DNA of 64,000 nt from Pseudomonadota bacterium (lineage in GTDB: Bacteria; Pseudomonadota; Gammaproteobacteria; Acidiferrobacterales; Acidiferrobacteraceae). The stretch covers positions 27,762 through 91,761 of the forward strand of contig JAJYHM010000040.1 of assembly GCA_021784755.1 (NCBI GenBank), read 5' to 3'. How positions within the stretch are numbered: the first letter of the stretch is position 1; every line of letters starts with the position of its first letter. The position numbers were made by a program, and so were the translations under genes. Of this stretch, positions 8,216 through 20,293 are shown piece by piece. The notes beneath the pieces were generated by a model. The model was not told the origin of the DNA and did not search any database. It saw nothing but the letters and a program-made list of their open reading frames with translations.

Positions 8216-9565
8216 ATGGAGAAAGATGCGGAAAAGTCCGCCGTCAACCGGGAAGGAAATCTCGAGGCGCCGACGCGTCACCCGATCGCTTGGCGGGATC
8301 CACTCTTTACCGATACCGCCGCCCTCGAGGCCGAACTGACCCGGGTTTTCGAGATCTGTCACGGGTGCCGGCGTTGCTTTAATCTGTGCCAGGCCTTTCC
8401 CACGCTCTTCGATCTCATAGATAACTCGGCCGATATGGAGCTGGAAAGCGTCGATCGTGCCGATTACGCGAAGGTGGTGGACCAGTGCTACCTCTGCGAT
8501 ATGTGCTATATGACGAAATGCCCCTATGTGCCGCCTCATCCCTGGAACGTGGACTTTCCGCATCTGATGCTGCGTGCTAAGGCGGCGAAGTTCCGCGCGG
8601 GCAAGACCCGCTTGCGTGATCGCGTCCTAACGAACACGGATGTTGTTGGCAGGCTTGCTGGGATCCCGGTCGTCACCCAGATCGTGAATGCCGCGAACCG
8701 TAATTCTGTGGCGCGAGGGCTCTTGCAGTCCACGCTCGGTGTCGACGCCCGCGCCCGTCTCCCGGCCTACCACAGCCGCACCTTTCGCAAGACTTGGCGT
8801 CCGACTCCTCTGAAGCCGGAACCTACACCCGAGACCCGGGGGCAGGTCGTCTTGTTTGCAACCTGTTTTGGCAACTACAACGAGCCGGAGCTTGCCGCTG
8901 ATCTCGGGCGCGTGTTCGAGCACAACGGTATCGCCGTACGGATCTTCGAATCGGAGCGCTGTTGTGGCATGCCGAAGCTCGAGGTCGGCGATCTGGAGGG
9001 CGTGGCTGCGCTCAAAGAGGCGAACATACCCGCGCTCGCCGCCTTGGTCGACCAGGGCTTCGATATCGTGGCCCCGGTACCTTCGTGCGTCTTGATGTTC
9101 AAGCAGGAGTTGCCACTCTTGTTTCCGGAGGACGAGGCGGTGACCAAGGTCAAGAACGCGATGTTCGATCCGTTCGACTATCTGCTCTTGCGTCACAAGG
9201 CCGGCCGCATGAATACCGATTTCCAGGAGCGTCTCGGCAAGGTAGCCTACCATGTCCCTTGCCATCAGCGCGTGCAGAACATCGGCTTGAAGACGCGGGA
9301 TCTTCTGATGATGGTCCCGGGGACCTCGGTGGAAGTGATAGAGCGTTGTTCGGGGCATGACGGGACCTACGGTGTCAAAAAGGAATTCTACGAGGACGCC
9401 GTCAAGATCGGGCGGCCGGTGGTGACGCGCATCCTCGCGGCCGAGCCCGATTACTTCATGAGTGATTGCCCCATCGCAGGCCACCATCTCGCGCAAGGGC
9501 TCGGGAGCGAGGCGCAGCCCGTATCGCGGTTCGCGCTGTTGCGCCGCGCCTACGGCATCGATTGA
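8216..9565 (+). CDS. CCG-domain Fe-S oxidoreductase, HdrB/GlpC-like
   Basis: A 449-residue cytoplasmic iron-sulfur protein. Two N-terminal 4Fe-4S motifs are visible (CHGCRRCFNLC and CYLCDMCYMTKC, about residues 48-105). Two C-terminal cysteine-rich CCG-type segments follow (ESERCCGMPKLE and a later VPCHQR...ERCSGHDGTYG), as in heterodisulfide reductase subunit B and GlpC. The second CCG is altered to CSG. It probably transfers electrons to or from a thiol/disulfide or quinone partner. Clustering with rubrerythrin, an EncFtn ferritin and DUF3501 suggests it reduces rubrerythrin during peroxide removal, which is inference. A ribosome site (GGGGGAGG) precedes the ATG. Confidence 0.85.
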   Translation: MEKDAEKSAVNREGNLEAPTRHPIAWRDPLFTDTAALEAELTRVFEICHGCRRCFNLCQAFPTLFDLIDNSADMELESVDRADYAKVVDQCYLCDMCYMTKCPYVPPHPWNVDFPHLMLRAKAAKFRAGKTRLRDRVLTNTDVVGRLAGIPVVTQIVNAANRNSVARGLLQSTLGVDARARLPAYHSRTFRKTWRPTPLKPEPTPETRGQVVLFATCFGNYNEPELAADLGRVFEHNGIAVRIFESERCCGMPKLEVGDLEGVAALKEANIPALAALVDQGFDIVAPVPSCVLMFKQELPLLFPEDEAVTKVKNAMFDPFDYLLLRHKAGRMNTDFQERLGKVAYHVPCHQRVQNIGLKTRDLLMMVPGTSVEVIERCSGHDGTYGVKKEFYEDAVKIGRPVVTRILAAEPDYFMSDCPIAGHHLAQGLGSEAQPVSRFALLRRAYGID

Positions 9566-9592
9566 CGGACCAACCGATAAGGAGGAATGCAT

Positions 9593-9898
9593 ATGGCGCA
9601 CGAGGACTTGCATGAGGCGGCGTCTGATCTGACGCAGACGACCAGGGATATGCACAGGGCGATCATATCGCTCATGGAGGAGCTTGAGGCAGTGGATTGG
9701 TATCAGCAGCGGGTCGACGCCTGCCAGGATCCGGAGTTACGGGCTATTCTGGCCCACAACCGGGACGAGGAGAAGGAACACGCGGCCATGGTGCTTGAAT
9801 GGATAAGACGGCATGACCCCGCGTTCGATCATGAGCTTAAAGCAAACCTTTTCCAGGATGGCAGCATCGTCGCCCGCGAGCGTAAGGACAAAGACTGA
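9593..9898 (+). CDS. Encapsulated-ferritin-like (EncFtn) protein without a shell gene
   Basis: A 101-residue two-helix ferritin-like protein. The segments HRAIISLMEELEAVDWYQQRVD and LAHNRDEEKEHAAMVLEWIRR closely match EncFtn of Rhodospirillum rubrum, including the ferroxidase ligands Glu in MEELEA and E-x-x-H in DEEKEH. EncFtn assembles as a decamer with the iron sites at subunit interfaces. No encapsulin shell gene is adjacent, and the C-terminus (SIVARERKDKD) lacks the hydrophobic cargo-loading peptide. The second ATG (9593) is preferred, seven bases after AAGGAGG; the first ATG (9587) is too close to it. Confidence 0.88.
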   Translation: MAHEDLHEAASDLTQTTRDMHRAIISLMEELEAVDWYQQRVDACQDPELRAILAHNRDEEKEHAAMVLEWIRRHDPAFDHELKANLFQDGSIVARERKDKD

Positions 9899-9913
9899 AG
9901 GCAAGGAGGTTCC

Positions 9914-12386
<2,473 letters not shown>

Positions 12387-12387
<1 letters not shown>

Positions 12388-14594
12388 TGGAGCAGACCGA
12401 ACTTTTTGGCGAGCAGATGCCGGTCGTGGGCTTCACAGAAAAGGCCTACCTCGATTATTCGATGTACGTCATCCTGGACCGTGCCCTGCCGCATATCGGC
12501 GACGGCCTAAAGCCCGTGCAGCGCAGGATCGTTTACGCCATGTCCGAGCTTGCGCTCGCCGCGGGCGCGAAGTTCAAGAAGTCGGCGCGCACAGTCGGCG
12601 ATTGTCTGGGTAAATTTCATCCTCATGGCGATACAGCCTGCTACGAGGCCATGGTTCTCATGGCCCAACCCTTCAGCTATCGCTATCCGCTCGTGGATGG
12701 TCAGGGCAACTGGGGTTCGCCGGACGACCCCAAGTCTTTCGCGGCTATGCGCTACACCGAGGCGCGCTTGTCGCGCTTCGCCGACGTGTTGCTGGCGGAG
12801 CTCGGGCAGGGTACCGTCGACTGGGTGCCGAATTTCGACGGCACGCTCGAAGAGCCTAAGCTCTTGCCTGCGCGCCTACCCCATGTGCTGTTGAATGGGG
12901 CCACCGGCATCGCCGTGGGCATGGCGACCGACATACCGCCGCACAACGCGCGCGAGATCGCTGCCGCCTGTGTGCGGCTCTTGGACGAGCCTAAGGCGAG
13001 CGTCGAGGAGCTTTGTGAGCATGTACTTGCGCCGGACTATCCGACCGGGGCCGAGATTGTGACGCCCCGTGAAGACATCCTGGCCTTCTATCGCAGCGGC
13101 ACGGGGTCGGTGCGGGCGCGCGCCGTCTGGGAGCAGGAGGATGGCGCGATCGTGGTTACGGCCCTGCCCCATCAGGCGTCGGGATCGCGGATCCTGGAGC
13201 AGATTGCCGAGCAGATGCGCAACAAGAAGCTGCCGATGGTGGAGGATTTGCGCGACGAGTCGGATCACGAAAACCCGACCCGGCTTGTGATCGTGCCGCG
13301 CTCCAACCGTGTGGACGTCGAGGCGCTCATGAGTCACTTGTTCGCGACGACCGATCTGGAAAAGAGTTACCGGGTCAATCTGAACCTCATAGGGTCAGAC
13401 GGTCGGCCGCGCGTCTACGGTCTGCGCGAGATCCTTTCGGAGTGGCTCGTGTTTCGCGTGGAGACGGTACGTAAGCGGCTTGCCTTTCGACTTGACAAGA
13501 TCAATGAGCGCCTGCACATCCTCGAGGGGTTGCTCACGATCTTCGCGCATCTGGACGAGGTCATACGCATCATCCGGACCGAGGATGAGCCCCGTGACGC
13601 CCTGATGGCGCGGTTTGCTCTGAGTGAGCGCCAGGCCGATGCCGTGCTCGAGATCCGTTTGCGGCAACTGGCAAAGCTCGAGGAGATCAAGCTCAAGGAG
13701 GAGCACGCCCGGCTTACCGACGAACGCGCCGGGCTCGAGCGTCTCCTGGGTTCGCAGGCGCGGTTGCGGCGTTTTGTGAAAGACGAGATCACGCGTGACG
13801 CGGCCGACTATGGTGATGATCGCCGGTCGCCTTTGCGTGAGCGGCCGGCGGCGCGGTCCATAGAGCCGGGCGATCTGGCGGCTGAACCCGTCACGGTCGT
13901 GCTGTCGGCGAATGGTTGGGTGCGTCAGGCCCGTGGCCATGAGGTGGACGGCGCTGCGCTCTCCTACCGCACGGGGGACGCCTTCCGTCAGTCGGCGCGC
14001 GGGCGCAGCACGCAGTTTGCGATCTTTCTGGACGGTGCCGGCCGCAGTTACGCGGTCCCGGCCCACAAGCTCCCCTCGGCGCGCGGTTTCGGGGAACCCT
14101 TGTCGAAGACCTTGGAGCCGGAGGCGGGGGTCGAATTCAAGGGTGTCCTGATGGGCGATGATGGCGACGAGGCCTTGCTCGTGGCCGATAGCGGTTATGG
14201 CTTCAAGGCCCTGCTCGGTGATCTCCAGACACGCGCGAAGGCCGGCAAGGCCATCGTGAAGCTCGAAGCGGGGGCGTCGCTCCTGAAACCCGTGCTGGTG
14301 GCGAAAGGGGGCTTTGTCGCCTGCGCGACGGCCACGCGGCTGCTCGTCCTTTCTGAGGCCGATCTGTCGGTCATGCCCAAGGGGCGTGGCGTGAAGCTCC
14401 TGGACGCACAAGGCGAAAAGCTGGTCGCGGTGGCCGCGGGCGAGGCCGGACAGGCCCTGGTGCTCGTTGGCGCGCGCAAAACGATGTCTCTGTCGGCGGC
14501 CGATCGCAAACGCTTCCAAGGGGGACGTGCCACGCGCGGTAAGGTGGTGCCCGAGGCTGTGCGCGGCCTGATCGATCTTGTTGTCGACTCGTGA
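12387..14594 (+). CDS. parC: DNA topoisomerase IV subunit A
   Basis: A 735-residue breakage-reunion subunit. The catalytic tyrosine is Tyr123 in [10 protein letters not shown]. The quinolone-determining region reads [11 protein letters not shown], so the position equivalent to E. coli Ser80 is Thr83 while Glu87 (Glu84 in E. coli) is kept. A long coiled-coil region follows, then a degenerate C-terminal beta-pinwheel without a GyrA box, as expected for ParC. The ATG overlaps the parE stop by one base. truA starts inside its stop codon. Confidence 0.96.
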
Positions 14595-15409
14595 CCCGCT
14601 GGGCGCTCGGCGTCGAATACAACGGCGCCCGGTTTTGCGGTTGGCAAAGCCAGGTCGGGGTGCCAACTGTGCAAGACGCCCTCGAGGGGGCGCTCGCGGC
14701 GGTCGCGTGCGCGCCGATACGTGTCGTCGCTGCCGGACGGACGGATACGGGCGTGCACGCCCTAGGCCAAGTGGTCCATTTCGATAGCGAGGCTATGCGC
14801 CGAGCGGAGGCCTTCGTGCGCGGTACCAACGCCCGTCTCGGCGAGGATGTGGCGGTCCAGTGGGCGCAGCCCGTGGCGGGGGATTTTCATGCGCGATTCT
14901 CGGCGCGTGCCCGCCGCTACCGCTATATTTGGCTCAACCGGCGAGTGCGCCCCGCGCTCTTTCGTGATCAAGTGAGCTTCGAGTATCGACCGCTCGATGC
15001 CGCGCGTATGCAGGAGGCGGCCACGGCGCTCCTCGGCTGTCACGATTTCAGCGCCTTCCGGGCCGCCCAGTGCCAGGCCAAGTCGCCCGTGCGTACGGTC
15101 CATGCGCTGTCCGTCGAGCGCATCGGTCCTCTCGTGGTCATGCGGATCCGCGCTGATGCCTTTCTTCATCACATGGTGCGCAATATCGCGGGTGTGCTGG
15201 CTGCGATCGGGGCAGGGGAGCATCCGGTGTGTTGGGCGGGTGAGGTGCTCGCGGCCCGCGAGCGCGCGGCAGCCGGCAATACGGCGCCACCCCACGGCCT
15301 CTATTTCGAGGCGGTCGAGTATCCGGAGCATTACGGCATCCCCGCAGCGCACGAAGTTACGGGCGTCGGACTCCCTTTCTTTGCCGAAGCGGGGCTCCCA
15401 AGCCGCTAG
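14591..15409 (+). CDS. truA: tRNA pseudouridine synthase A
   Basis: A 272-residue enzyme that makes pseudouridine at positions 38-40 of the tRNA anticodon stem. The catalytic aspartate is in [15 protein letters not shown] (about residues 47-61), and RYRYIW and [11 protein letters not shown] are further family motifs. The start is GTG, overlapping the parC stop in a GTGA arrangement. Length and domain order are normal. Downstream is the arsenic operon, which has its own promoter. Confidence 0.95.
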   Translation: MTRWALGVEYNGARFCGWQSQVGVPTVQDALEGALAAVACAPIRVVAAGRTDTGVHALGQVVHFDSEAMRRAEAFVRGTNARLGEDVAVQWAQPVAGDFHARFSARARRYRYIWLNRRVRPALFRDQVSFEYRPLDAARMQEAATALLGCHDFSAFRAAQCQAKSPVRTVHALSVERIGPLVVMRIRADAFLHHMVRNIAGVLAAIGAGEHPVCWAGEVLAARERAAAGNTAPPHGLYFEAVEYPEHYGIPAAHEVTGVGLPFFAEAGLPSR

Positions 15410-15451
15410 CGGGCGTTTCTTTCCTGCCCGGGATCGCGCCGCTATATGTTC

Positions 15452-15487
15452 TTGCTTATATATATCGAATCGGATATATATAAGCCC
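15452..15487 (+). promoter_or_regulatory. Leaderless arsR promoter with ArsR dyad operator
   Basis: CTTATATATATC (15455-15466) and GATATATATAAG (15473-15484) form a perfect 12-bp inverted repeat around six bases, a typical AT-rich SmtB/ArsR operator. TTGCTT (15452-15457) and TATATA (15475-15480), 17 bases apart, form a promoter inside the dyad. The predicted transcription start is at about 15487, one base before the arsR ATG. This would give a leaderless transcript and full operator-promoter overlap. Confidence 0.65.
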
Positions 15488-15856
15488 ATGCCTACCGAGG
15501 ACGACCTCTTTTCCGTACTGAGCCACGATACGCGCCGCCGCCTGCTCCTGTTGCTTGAGGGCTTCGGCGAGCTCTGTGTCTGCGATCTGGTGGCGGGCGT
15601 GGATCTGCCGCAGGCGGTCGTCTCGCGCCACCTGGCGGTCTTGCGCGCAGCCGAGCTTGTGGTCGCGCGCAAGCGCGGCACCTGGGTGTACTACAAGCGG
15701 CGCCCGAGTCTCGCGCCTTGGGTGGCGGATATCATCGCGGTGCTGCGCGCGGGGCCCGGGGCCGAGGCGTTCGCGCGCGATGCGAGGCGCGTTAAGGCTC
15801 TGCAAGCCCAGGGCGCCGTGTGTTGCGAACCCCACGATAGGAGCGACCTGCTATGA
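15488..15856 (+). CDS. arsR: ArsR-family arsenite-responsive repressor
   Basis: A 122-residue winged-helix repressor. GELCVCDLVAG contains the classical alpha-3 ELCVCDL metalloid-binding box (two Cys) used by E. coli ArsR, and the recognition helix AVVSRHLAVLRAAELV follows. A further Cys pair (VCC) lies near the C-terminus, like the C-terminal As(III) cysteines of the Acidithiobacillus type. The ATG at 15488 has no Shine-Dalgarno and lies four bases after the operator dyad; an upstream ATG (15446) would place the operator inside the gene and is rejected. It overlaps arsI by four bases (ATGA). Confidence 0.9.
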   Translation: MPTEDDLFSVLSHDTRRRLLLLLEGFGELCVCDLVAGVDLPQAVVSRHLAVLRAAELVVARKRGTWVYYKRRPSLAPWVADIIAVLRAGPGAEAFARDARRVKALQAQGAVCCEPHDRSDLL

Positions 15857-16299
15857 AGAGAATGCATATCCATTTGACGGTAACCGATCTCGCCGCCAGT
15901 GTGGCGTTCTACTCGGGGCTTTTTGCCCATCCCCCGACTGTGCTGAAGCCGGATTACGCCAAGTGGATGTTGGAAGACCCGCGGGTCAATTTCGCGATCT
16001 CCACGCATGGCGCAACGCCCGGGCTGAATCACCTCGGCATTCAAGTCGACAGCGAGCAGGAGTCGGCGGCGCTCGCGGAGCGTCTGGCGCAATTGGCGGC
16101 CCCGATCGTGGAAGAGGGTGTGGGCGCGTGTTGTTATGCCCAATCTGAAAAATCCTGGGTGTTCGACCCCCAAGGCGTGCCGTGGGAGGCGTTTCGCACC
16201 ATGGGCGAAGCGCGGGTATTCGCCGACGAGGCTCGCGCGGAGCGCCCCTGTTGCGTGCCGACCGTGGTGCCGATGCCGGGTCGTTCGAAGGGGTGTTGA
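15853..16299 (+). CDS. arsI: ArsI-type organoarsenical C-As lyase (VOC dioxygenase)
   Basis: A 148-residue vicinal-oxygen-chelate protein that matches ArsI/Cad[21 protein letters not shown] opens the VOC fold with a metal-binding His, LNHLGIQVD holds the second His, and [25 protein letters not shown] contains the paired cysteines that bind trivalent methyl- or arylarsenicals and the final metal Glu. ArsI uses Fe(II) and O2 to split the C-As bond and release arsenite, which ArsB would then export. A C-terminal RPCC pair is present. It is translationally coupled to arsR. The alternative annotation is cadmium-induced CadI. Confidence 0.85.
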   Translation: MKRMHIHLTVTDLAASVAFYSGLFAHPPTVLKPDYAKWMLEDPRVNFAISTHGATPGLNHLGIQVDSEQESAALAERLAQLAAPIVEEGVGACCYAQSEKSWVFDPQGVPWEAFRTMGEARVFADEARAERPCCVPTVVPMPGRSKGC

Positions 16300-16342
16300 C
16301 GGTCGTTTGAGCGGGCCTGGGACCGCGCAGGGGAGGATGGGC

Positions 16343-17653
16343 ATGGTGTTGGCAGTGGCGGTCTTCGTGTTCACGCTTGTTCTGGTGATCGCGCAGCCCA
16401 GAGGGCTCGGTATCGGGTGGGGCGCCACCATAGGCGCGGTCCTGGCTTTGGCGCTCGGGGTCGTGCATCTCGACAATATTCCGACCGTGTGGGCTATCGT
16501 CTGGAACGCGACCTTGACCTTCGTAGGCCTGATCGTGATCTCACTCTTCCTGGATGAGGCCGGCTTTTTCCATTGGGCGGCTCTGCATATGGCGCGGGCT
16601 GGACGCGGGCGTGGCGGCCGCCTCTTTCCCCTTATTATTCTGCTGGGAGGTTTGGTAGCCGCCTTCTTCGCCAACGATGGCGCTGCGCTTATCTTGACAC
16701 CCATCGTGCTGGCCATGCTGGTGGCCTTGGGGTTTCGTCCGAGTGCTGCCCTCGCCTTCGTGATGGGTACCGGCTTCATCGCCGACACGACGTCGCTACC
16801 GTTTGTGATATCGAATCTTGTGAATATCGTATCGGCCGACTTTTTCGGAATCCCGTTTCGGCGCTACGCTATTGTGATGACCCCGGTCGACATCGTCGCC
16901 GGTCTCGCCACCTTCGCCATGCTCTGGCTCTATTACCGGCGTGACATCCCGCAGAGCTACGATGTCACGCGTCTCGATGAGCCGCGAAGCGCGGTCAAGG
17001 ATGCGCTCCTGTTTCGCCTGTCGTGGCCCATTCTCGGCCTGCTGCTTGCGAGCTACTTTCTGGCCGGGCGGCTCCACGTGCCTGTGTCTTTGCTCACGGG
17101 CATCGCCGCCCTTATCCTTTTGCTCGTGGCCGGTCGCGTCTGGGCGGGCGGCAGGGGGGCTGTGGTCCCGGTGGGGCGCGTGTTGCGCGAGGCCCCGTGG
17201 CAGATCGTCGTTTTCAGTCTCGGCATGTATCTCGTGGTCTACGGCCTGCGTGACGCGGGACTCACGGTCTGGCTTGCGCGCCTCTTGCGGGTCTTGGCCG
17301 CCCACGGACTCCTGGTGGCCACGGTCGGGACAGGCTTCCTCACGGCCTTGCTGTCGGCAATCATGAATAATATGCCCACAGTCCTTATCGGCTCGCTCGC
17401 CATCCACGACATGGGGACGGTCCCCGCCGCTACGCGCGAGGCGATGATCTATGCCAATGTGATCGGTTGCGACATCGGTCCAAAGTTCACGCCTCTGGGG
17501 AGTCTCGCCACGCTCCTATGGTTGCATGTGCTGGCCCGTAAGGGTGAGGTCATATCGTGGAAGACCTATATGCGCGCCGGGCTCGTCATGACGCCCTTTA
17601 TCCTGTTGGTGACGCTCGTGGCGCTTGCGCTCTGGTTACGTTATCTCACCTAG
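16343..17653 (+). CDS. arsB: Arsenite efflux membrane protein ArsB
   Basis: A 436-residue integral membrane protein with about 12 hydrophobic segments, matching E. coli ArsB in length. Typical ArsB motifs are [38 protein letters not shown] and [16 protein letters not shown]. It exports As(OH)3 or antimonite and here would remove arsenite produced by ArsI. The frame is open from 16118, but that part overlaps arsI. The ATG at 16343 lies six bases after GGGGAGG, and a nearer ATG at 16337 abuts the ribosome site. No arsA, arsC or arsD is nearby. Confidence 0.92.
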   Translation: MVLAVAVFVFTLVLVIAQPRGLGIGWGATIGAVLALALGVVHLDNIPTVWAIVWNATLTFVGLIVISLFLDEAGFFHWAALHMARAGRGRGGRLFPLIILLGGLVAAFFANDGAALILTPIVLAMLVALGFRPSAALAFVMGTGFIADTTSLPFVISNLVNIVSADFFGIPFRRYAIVMTPVDIVAGLATFAMLWLYYRRDIPQSYDVTRLDEPRSAVKDALLFRLSWPILGLLLASYFLAGRLHVPVSLLTGIAALILLLVAGRVWAGGRGAVVPVGRVLREAPWQIVVFSLGMYLVVYGLRDAGLTVWLARLLRVLAAHGLLVATVGTGFLTALLSAIMNNMPTVLIGSLAIHDMGTVPAATREAMIYANVIGCDIGPKFTPLGSLATLLWLHVLARKGEVISWKTYMRAGLVMTPFILLVTLVALALWLRYLT

Positions 17654-17714
17654 GGGCTGAGAGGCGCCGATCGCCGGGTGCGTTTACCGTGCCGCACTGC
17701 CCCCGGTTCGTGCC

Positions 17715-19100
17715 CTATAGGGTCGCGGTCGCGTAGTCGGCGAGACGCGAGCGCTCGCCACGCGCCAGGGTGACGTGGCCGCCATGAGCCCAGCCCTTGA
17801 AGCGGTCCACGACGTAGGTGAGGCCCGAGGTCGTCTCGGTGAGGTAGGGGCTGTCGATCTGGGCGATATTGCCGAGACACACGACCTTGCTGCCGGGTCC
17901 CGCGCGGGTGATGAGCGTCTTCATCTGGTGCGCGCTCAGGTTTTGCGCCTCGTCGATGATGATGAATTTCCGCAGGAAAGTGCGGCCGCGCATGAAATTC
18001 AGGCTCTTGACCCGGATACGGGCGCGCATCAGATCGGAGGCTGCGGCCCGCACCCATTGCGAGTGCCCGCGGCCCTGGGATTCTCCCTGGTTCAGGATAT
18101 CGAGGTTGTCCTCAAGGGCCCCCATCCACGGGCTCATCTTCTCTTCTTCGGTGCCTGGCAGGAAGCCGATGTCTTCCCCTACCGGTATGGTTACGCGCGT
18201 CATGATGATCTCCGCGTAGCGCTGGTGCTCAATGGTCTGATGGAGGCCCGCGGCCAGCGTCAGCAGGGTCTTACCGGTGCCGGCTTGGCCCAGCAGGGTG
18301 ACGAAGTCGATGTCCGGGTCCATGAGAAGATTAAGCGCGAAGTTCTGCTCGCGGTTGCGCGCGCGGACCCCCCACACCGCCCGTTCGTCCTCCGTGTAGT
18401 CGAGCACGGCCTCGAGGTGCGCGCGCCCGGGCCCGACTTCCCGCACGATGGTATCGGGCAGAGAGGCCTCGTCGCCAAGCAGGAATTCGCCAACATGCCA
18501 GGTCGCAGTCGCGGCCCCCCGGACCTCGAAGGCTGCGCGAGCCGGGGCCGTGGTGGGGAGCGCCTCGACTGTGTCCGAGGGCGTAAGCCGCAATTCCCCG
18601 ATGCCCCGGTACAAGAGATCGGCGTCGTCCAGGACCCGCTCGCTCGTGTAGTCCTCCGCCTTGAGGCCCAGGGCGCGCGCCTTGATGCGGAGATTGATGT
18701 CCTTGGTGACGAGGATCGCCTCGCGCCCCCGATGTTCGTCCGCGAGATCGCGTGTAATGGAGAGGAGTTGGTTGCCGATGCTGTGGGTGGGGAGGGCGGT
18801 TGGCAGCGCGCTGCGCGGGCCGCCAAGCGGGATGAAGAGGTGTCCCGCCGCCGCGCCGTCCACGTGGGGGAGCGGGGCGCCGTTTGCGAGATCGGCGGCC
18901 GTACTCAGGGCGTCGTCGAGAAAGCGGCTGGCCTGGCGGGCGTTGCGGGCAGTCTCCGAGCTGCCCTCTTTGTGGGCGTCGAGATCCTCCAAAACCGCGA
19001 TCGGCACGTAAACGTCATGCTCCTCGAACCGATAGAGGGCCGCCGGATCGTGAGTCAGGACCGTGGCGTCGAGGACAAAGAGTTTGCGTGGGCCGTTCAT
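17715..19100 (-). CDS. PIN-PhoH fusion ATPase (PhoH2/YlaK type)
   Basis: A 461-residue protein with an N-terminal PIN nuclease domain (about 1-150; acidic residues in FVLDATVLTHD, AVLEDLDAHK and ILVTKDINLRI) fused to a PhoH P-loop ATPase (about 235-461; Walker A LLGQAGTGKTLLT, Walker B FIIIDEAQN). PhoH2 proteins couple RNA unwinding to RNA cleavage. Its ATG overlaps the stop of bcp in an ATGA arrangement, so the two are co-transcribed. It converges on arsB with a 61-base gap. Confidence 0.9.
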   Translation of the reverse strand: MNGPRKLFVLDATVLTHDPAALYRFEEHDVYVPIAVLEDLDAHKEGSSETARNARQASRFLDDALSTAADLANGAPLPHVDGAAAGHLFIPLGGPRSALPTALPTHSIGNQLLSITRDLADEHRGREAILVTKDINLRIKARALGLKAEDYTSERVLDDADLLYRGIGELRLTPSDTVEALPTTAPARAAFEVRGAATATWHVGEFLLGDEASLPDTIVREVGPGRAHLEAVLDYTEDERAVWGVRARNREQNFALNLLMDPDIDFVTLLGQAGTGKTLLTLAAGLHQTIEHQRYAEIIMTRVTIPVGEDIGFLPGTEEEKMSPWMGALEDNLDILNQGESQGRGHSQWVRAAASDLMRARIRVKSLNFMRGRTFLRKFIIIDEAQNLSAHQMKTLITRAGPGSKVVCLGNIAQIDSPYLTETTSGLTYVVDRFKGWAHGGHVTLARGERSRLADYATATL

Positions 19101-19576
19101 CGGCGCGTTACGATCTCGCGCAGGTCTTGCAATACGGCCAGGACATGGCCATCGACCTTGACCTTGCGATACTCGCGCCGCAGCACCCCTTGGCCATCTA
19201 TGATGAACGTGCTCCGTTCAATCCCCATGGACTTCTTTCCGTAGAGGCTCTTTTCCTTGATCACATCGAACGCCCGGCATAGCTCTTCGTCGGTATCGGC
19301 GATGAGGTCGAAGGGGAAGCACTGCTTGCCCTTGAAGGACTCGTGGGATTTGATGTCGTCGCGCGAGACGCCGAGGATGGTCGCGTTCAGTTTCTCGAAT
19401 TCCTCGTAGTGGTCGCGGAAGTCCTGCCCTTCGGTCGTGCAGCCGGGGGTGTTGTCTTTGGGGTAGAAATACAACACGACATGACGGCCTTGGAGTTCCG
19501 ATAAGCGAAATGCCTGATCATCGGTTGCCTGGACCGACAGGTCGGGGATAGGTTGGCCGACTTGAACTGTACTCAT
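19097..19576 (-). CDS. bcp: Thioredoxin-dependent peroxiredoxin Bcp/PrxQ
   Basis: A 159-residue atypical peroxiredoxin that reduces peroxides using thioredoxin. The catalytic motif YPKDNTPGCTTEGQDFRD holds the peroxidatic Cys. The PrxQ resolving Cys five residues later is replaced here (C-T-T-E-G-Q), so this looks like a 1-Cys type or one resolved elsewhere, such as the Cys in KGKQCFPFD. The start could be GTG at 19591; the ATG at 19576 is chosen because the family N-terminus (VQVGQPIPDL) follows directly. It forms an operon with the PIN-PhoH gene. Confidence 0.9.
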   Translation of the reverse strand: MSTVQVGQPIPDLSVQATDDQAFRLSELQGRHVVLYFYPKDNTPGCTTEGQDFRDHYEEFEKLNATILGVSRDDIKSHESFKGKQCFPFDLIADTDEELCRAFDVIKEKSLYGKKSMGIERSTFIIDGQGVLRREYRKVKVDGHVLAVLQDLREIVTRR

Positions 19577-20293
19577 TAGGTATCCACTCACTCCGATGAC
19601 TGTTTAATAGGAACGGGCCGCGCCCCTCTTGGTGTCCTTTTAAGGGCGGTCCCTTTTCGTGCAAGGCGCCCCCGATGCGTGGGTATGGCTTGCCGCCTCG
19701 AACGCCGCCGCGAGGCGTCGAGCCCCAACCCACGACCGCGTCGAGGCAGCAGGCGCGAGTTTGCGCGACTTCGGGCCCTGCCGGCATCGCCTGATGCTGA
19801 GCCCCAGGCGGCGTGTCCCCCCGTTGGGTCGCGATCCCAGGCATCGCGTACGATCGGCATCGCCCCTTTCTTCCCGTATGGCCCCAAGGCGTCCTGCGTC
19901 CAGCGGGCCCCGGTCGGGCCGGCGCTTGCCGAATAGTATTCAGTATCTTGCTATCGCCCACAAGACGATCGGATGCGCCGTGTCGGCCGGGCGGGGCGGC
20001 TCAGGCGGGTGCCGGCAGCGGCGTTTGGGCGCGCCCCGCCCCTCTGCCCAAGCCGTCTTGCGACGCGCCTTGCGCGCAGGGTTGCGTTCAGTACAATACC
20101 CGCAGGGCGGAGGCGGCGCCGGACCATCCAGAAAACCCCTCCAAAATATAGGCCGGGCCGCAGTCGAAGAACGAGCCGCCGGTGTGATCGGGCACCGGTG
20201 CTTTGCTGCGCGCCGCCGCGTTCGCCCTTAGAACCCCGCTCCGTGGCACTCGTTCTTGGTGAATCAGACGCTGATTGTTCAGGAGGAGTTACC
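19577..20293. other. 717-base intergenic region between divergent genes
   Basis: No convincing coding frame: the open frames here are Arg/Pro-rich translations of GC-rich DNA without ribosome sites. The region holds a small AAGGG-cggt-CCCTT hairpin (19642-19655), a candidate promoter at 20070-20097 and a short AATCAG-acg-CTGATT hairpin (20262-20276) just before the ribosome site of the giant kinase. It must also hold the bcp promoter. Confidence 0.6.
20070..20097 (+). promoter_or_regulatory. Candidate sigma-70 promoter for the HAMP-array kinase
   Basis: TTGCGC (20070-20075) and TACAAT (20092-20097) are 16 bases apart. This would give a leader of about 190 bases, carrying the AATCAG/CTGATT hairpin (20262-20276) directly before AGGAGGAG. 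Pattern-based only. Confidence 0.35.

Noticed and set aside
9593..9898. A complete encapsulin nanocompartment system
   Set aside because: Only the ferritin-like cargo family is present; there is no shell gene and no targeting tail in this window.
15446..15487. Upstream ATG at 15446 as the arsR start
   Set aside because: It would put the promoter and operator inside the coding region and add a non-conserved AT-rich peptide.
17775..19244. Long plus-strand open frame opposite the PIN-PhoH gene, and similar long frames opposite ettA, argD, pepA and the E2-E3 gene
   Set aside because: High GC content keeps the antisense frames open. They show no motifs or ribosome sites, while the opposite strand encodes clear known proteins.
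20244..20260. TGGCAC...CTTGG as a sigma-54 promoter for the HAMP-array kinase
   Set aside because: The position that must be GC at -12 is not GC at the required 10-base spacing.
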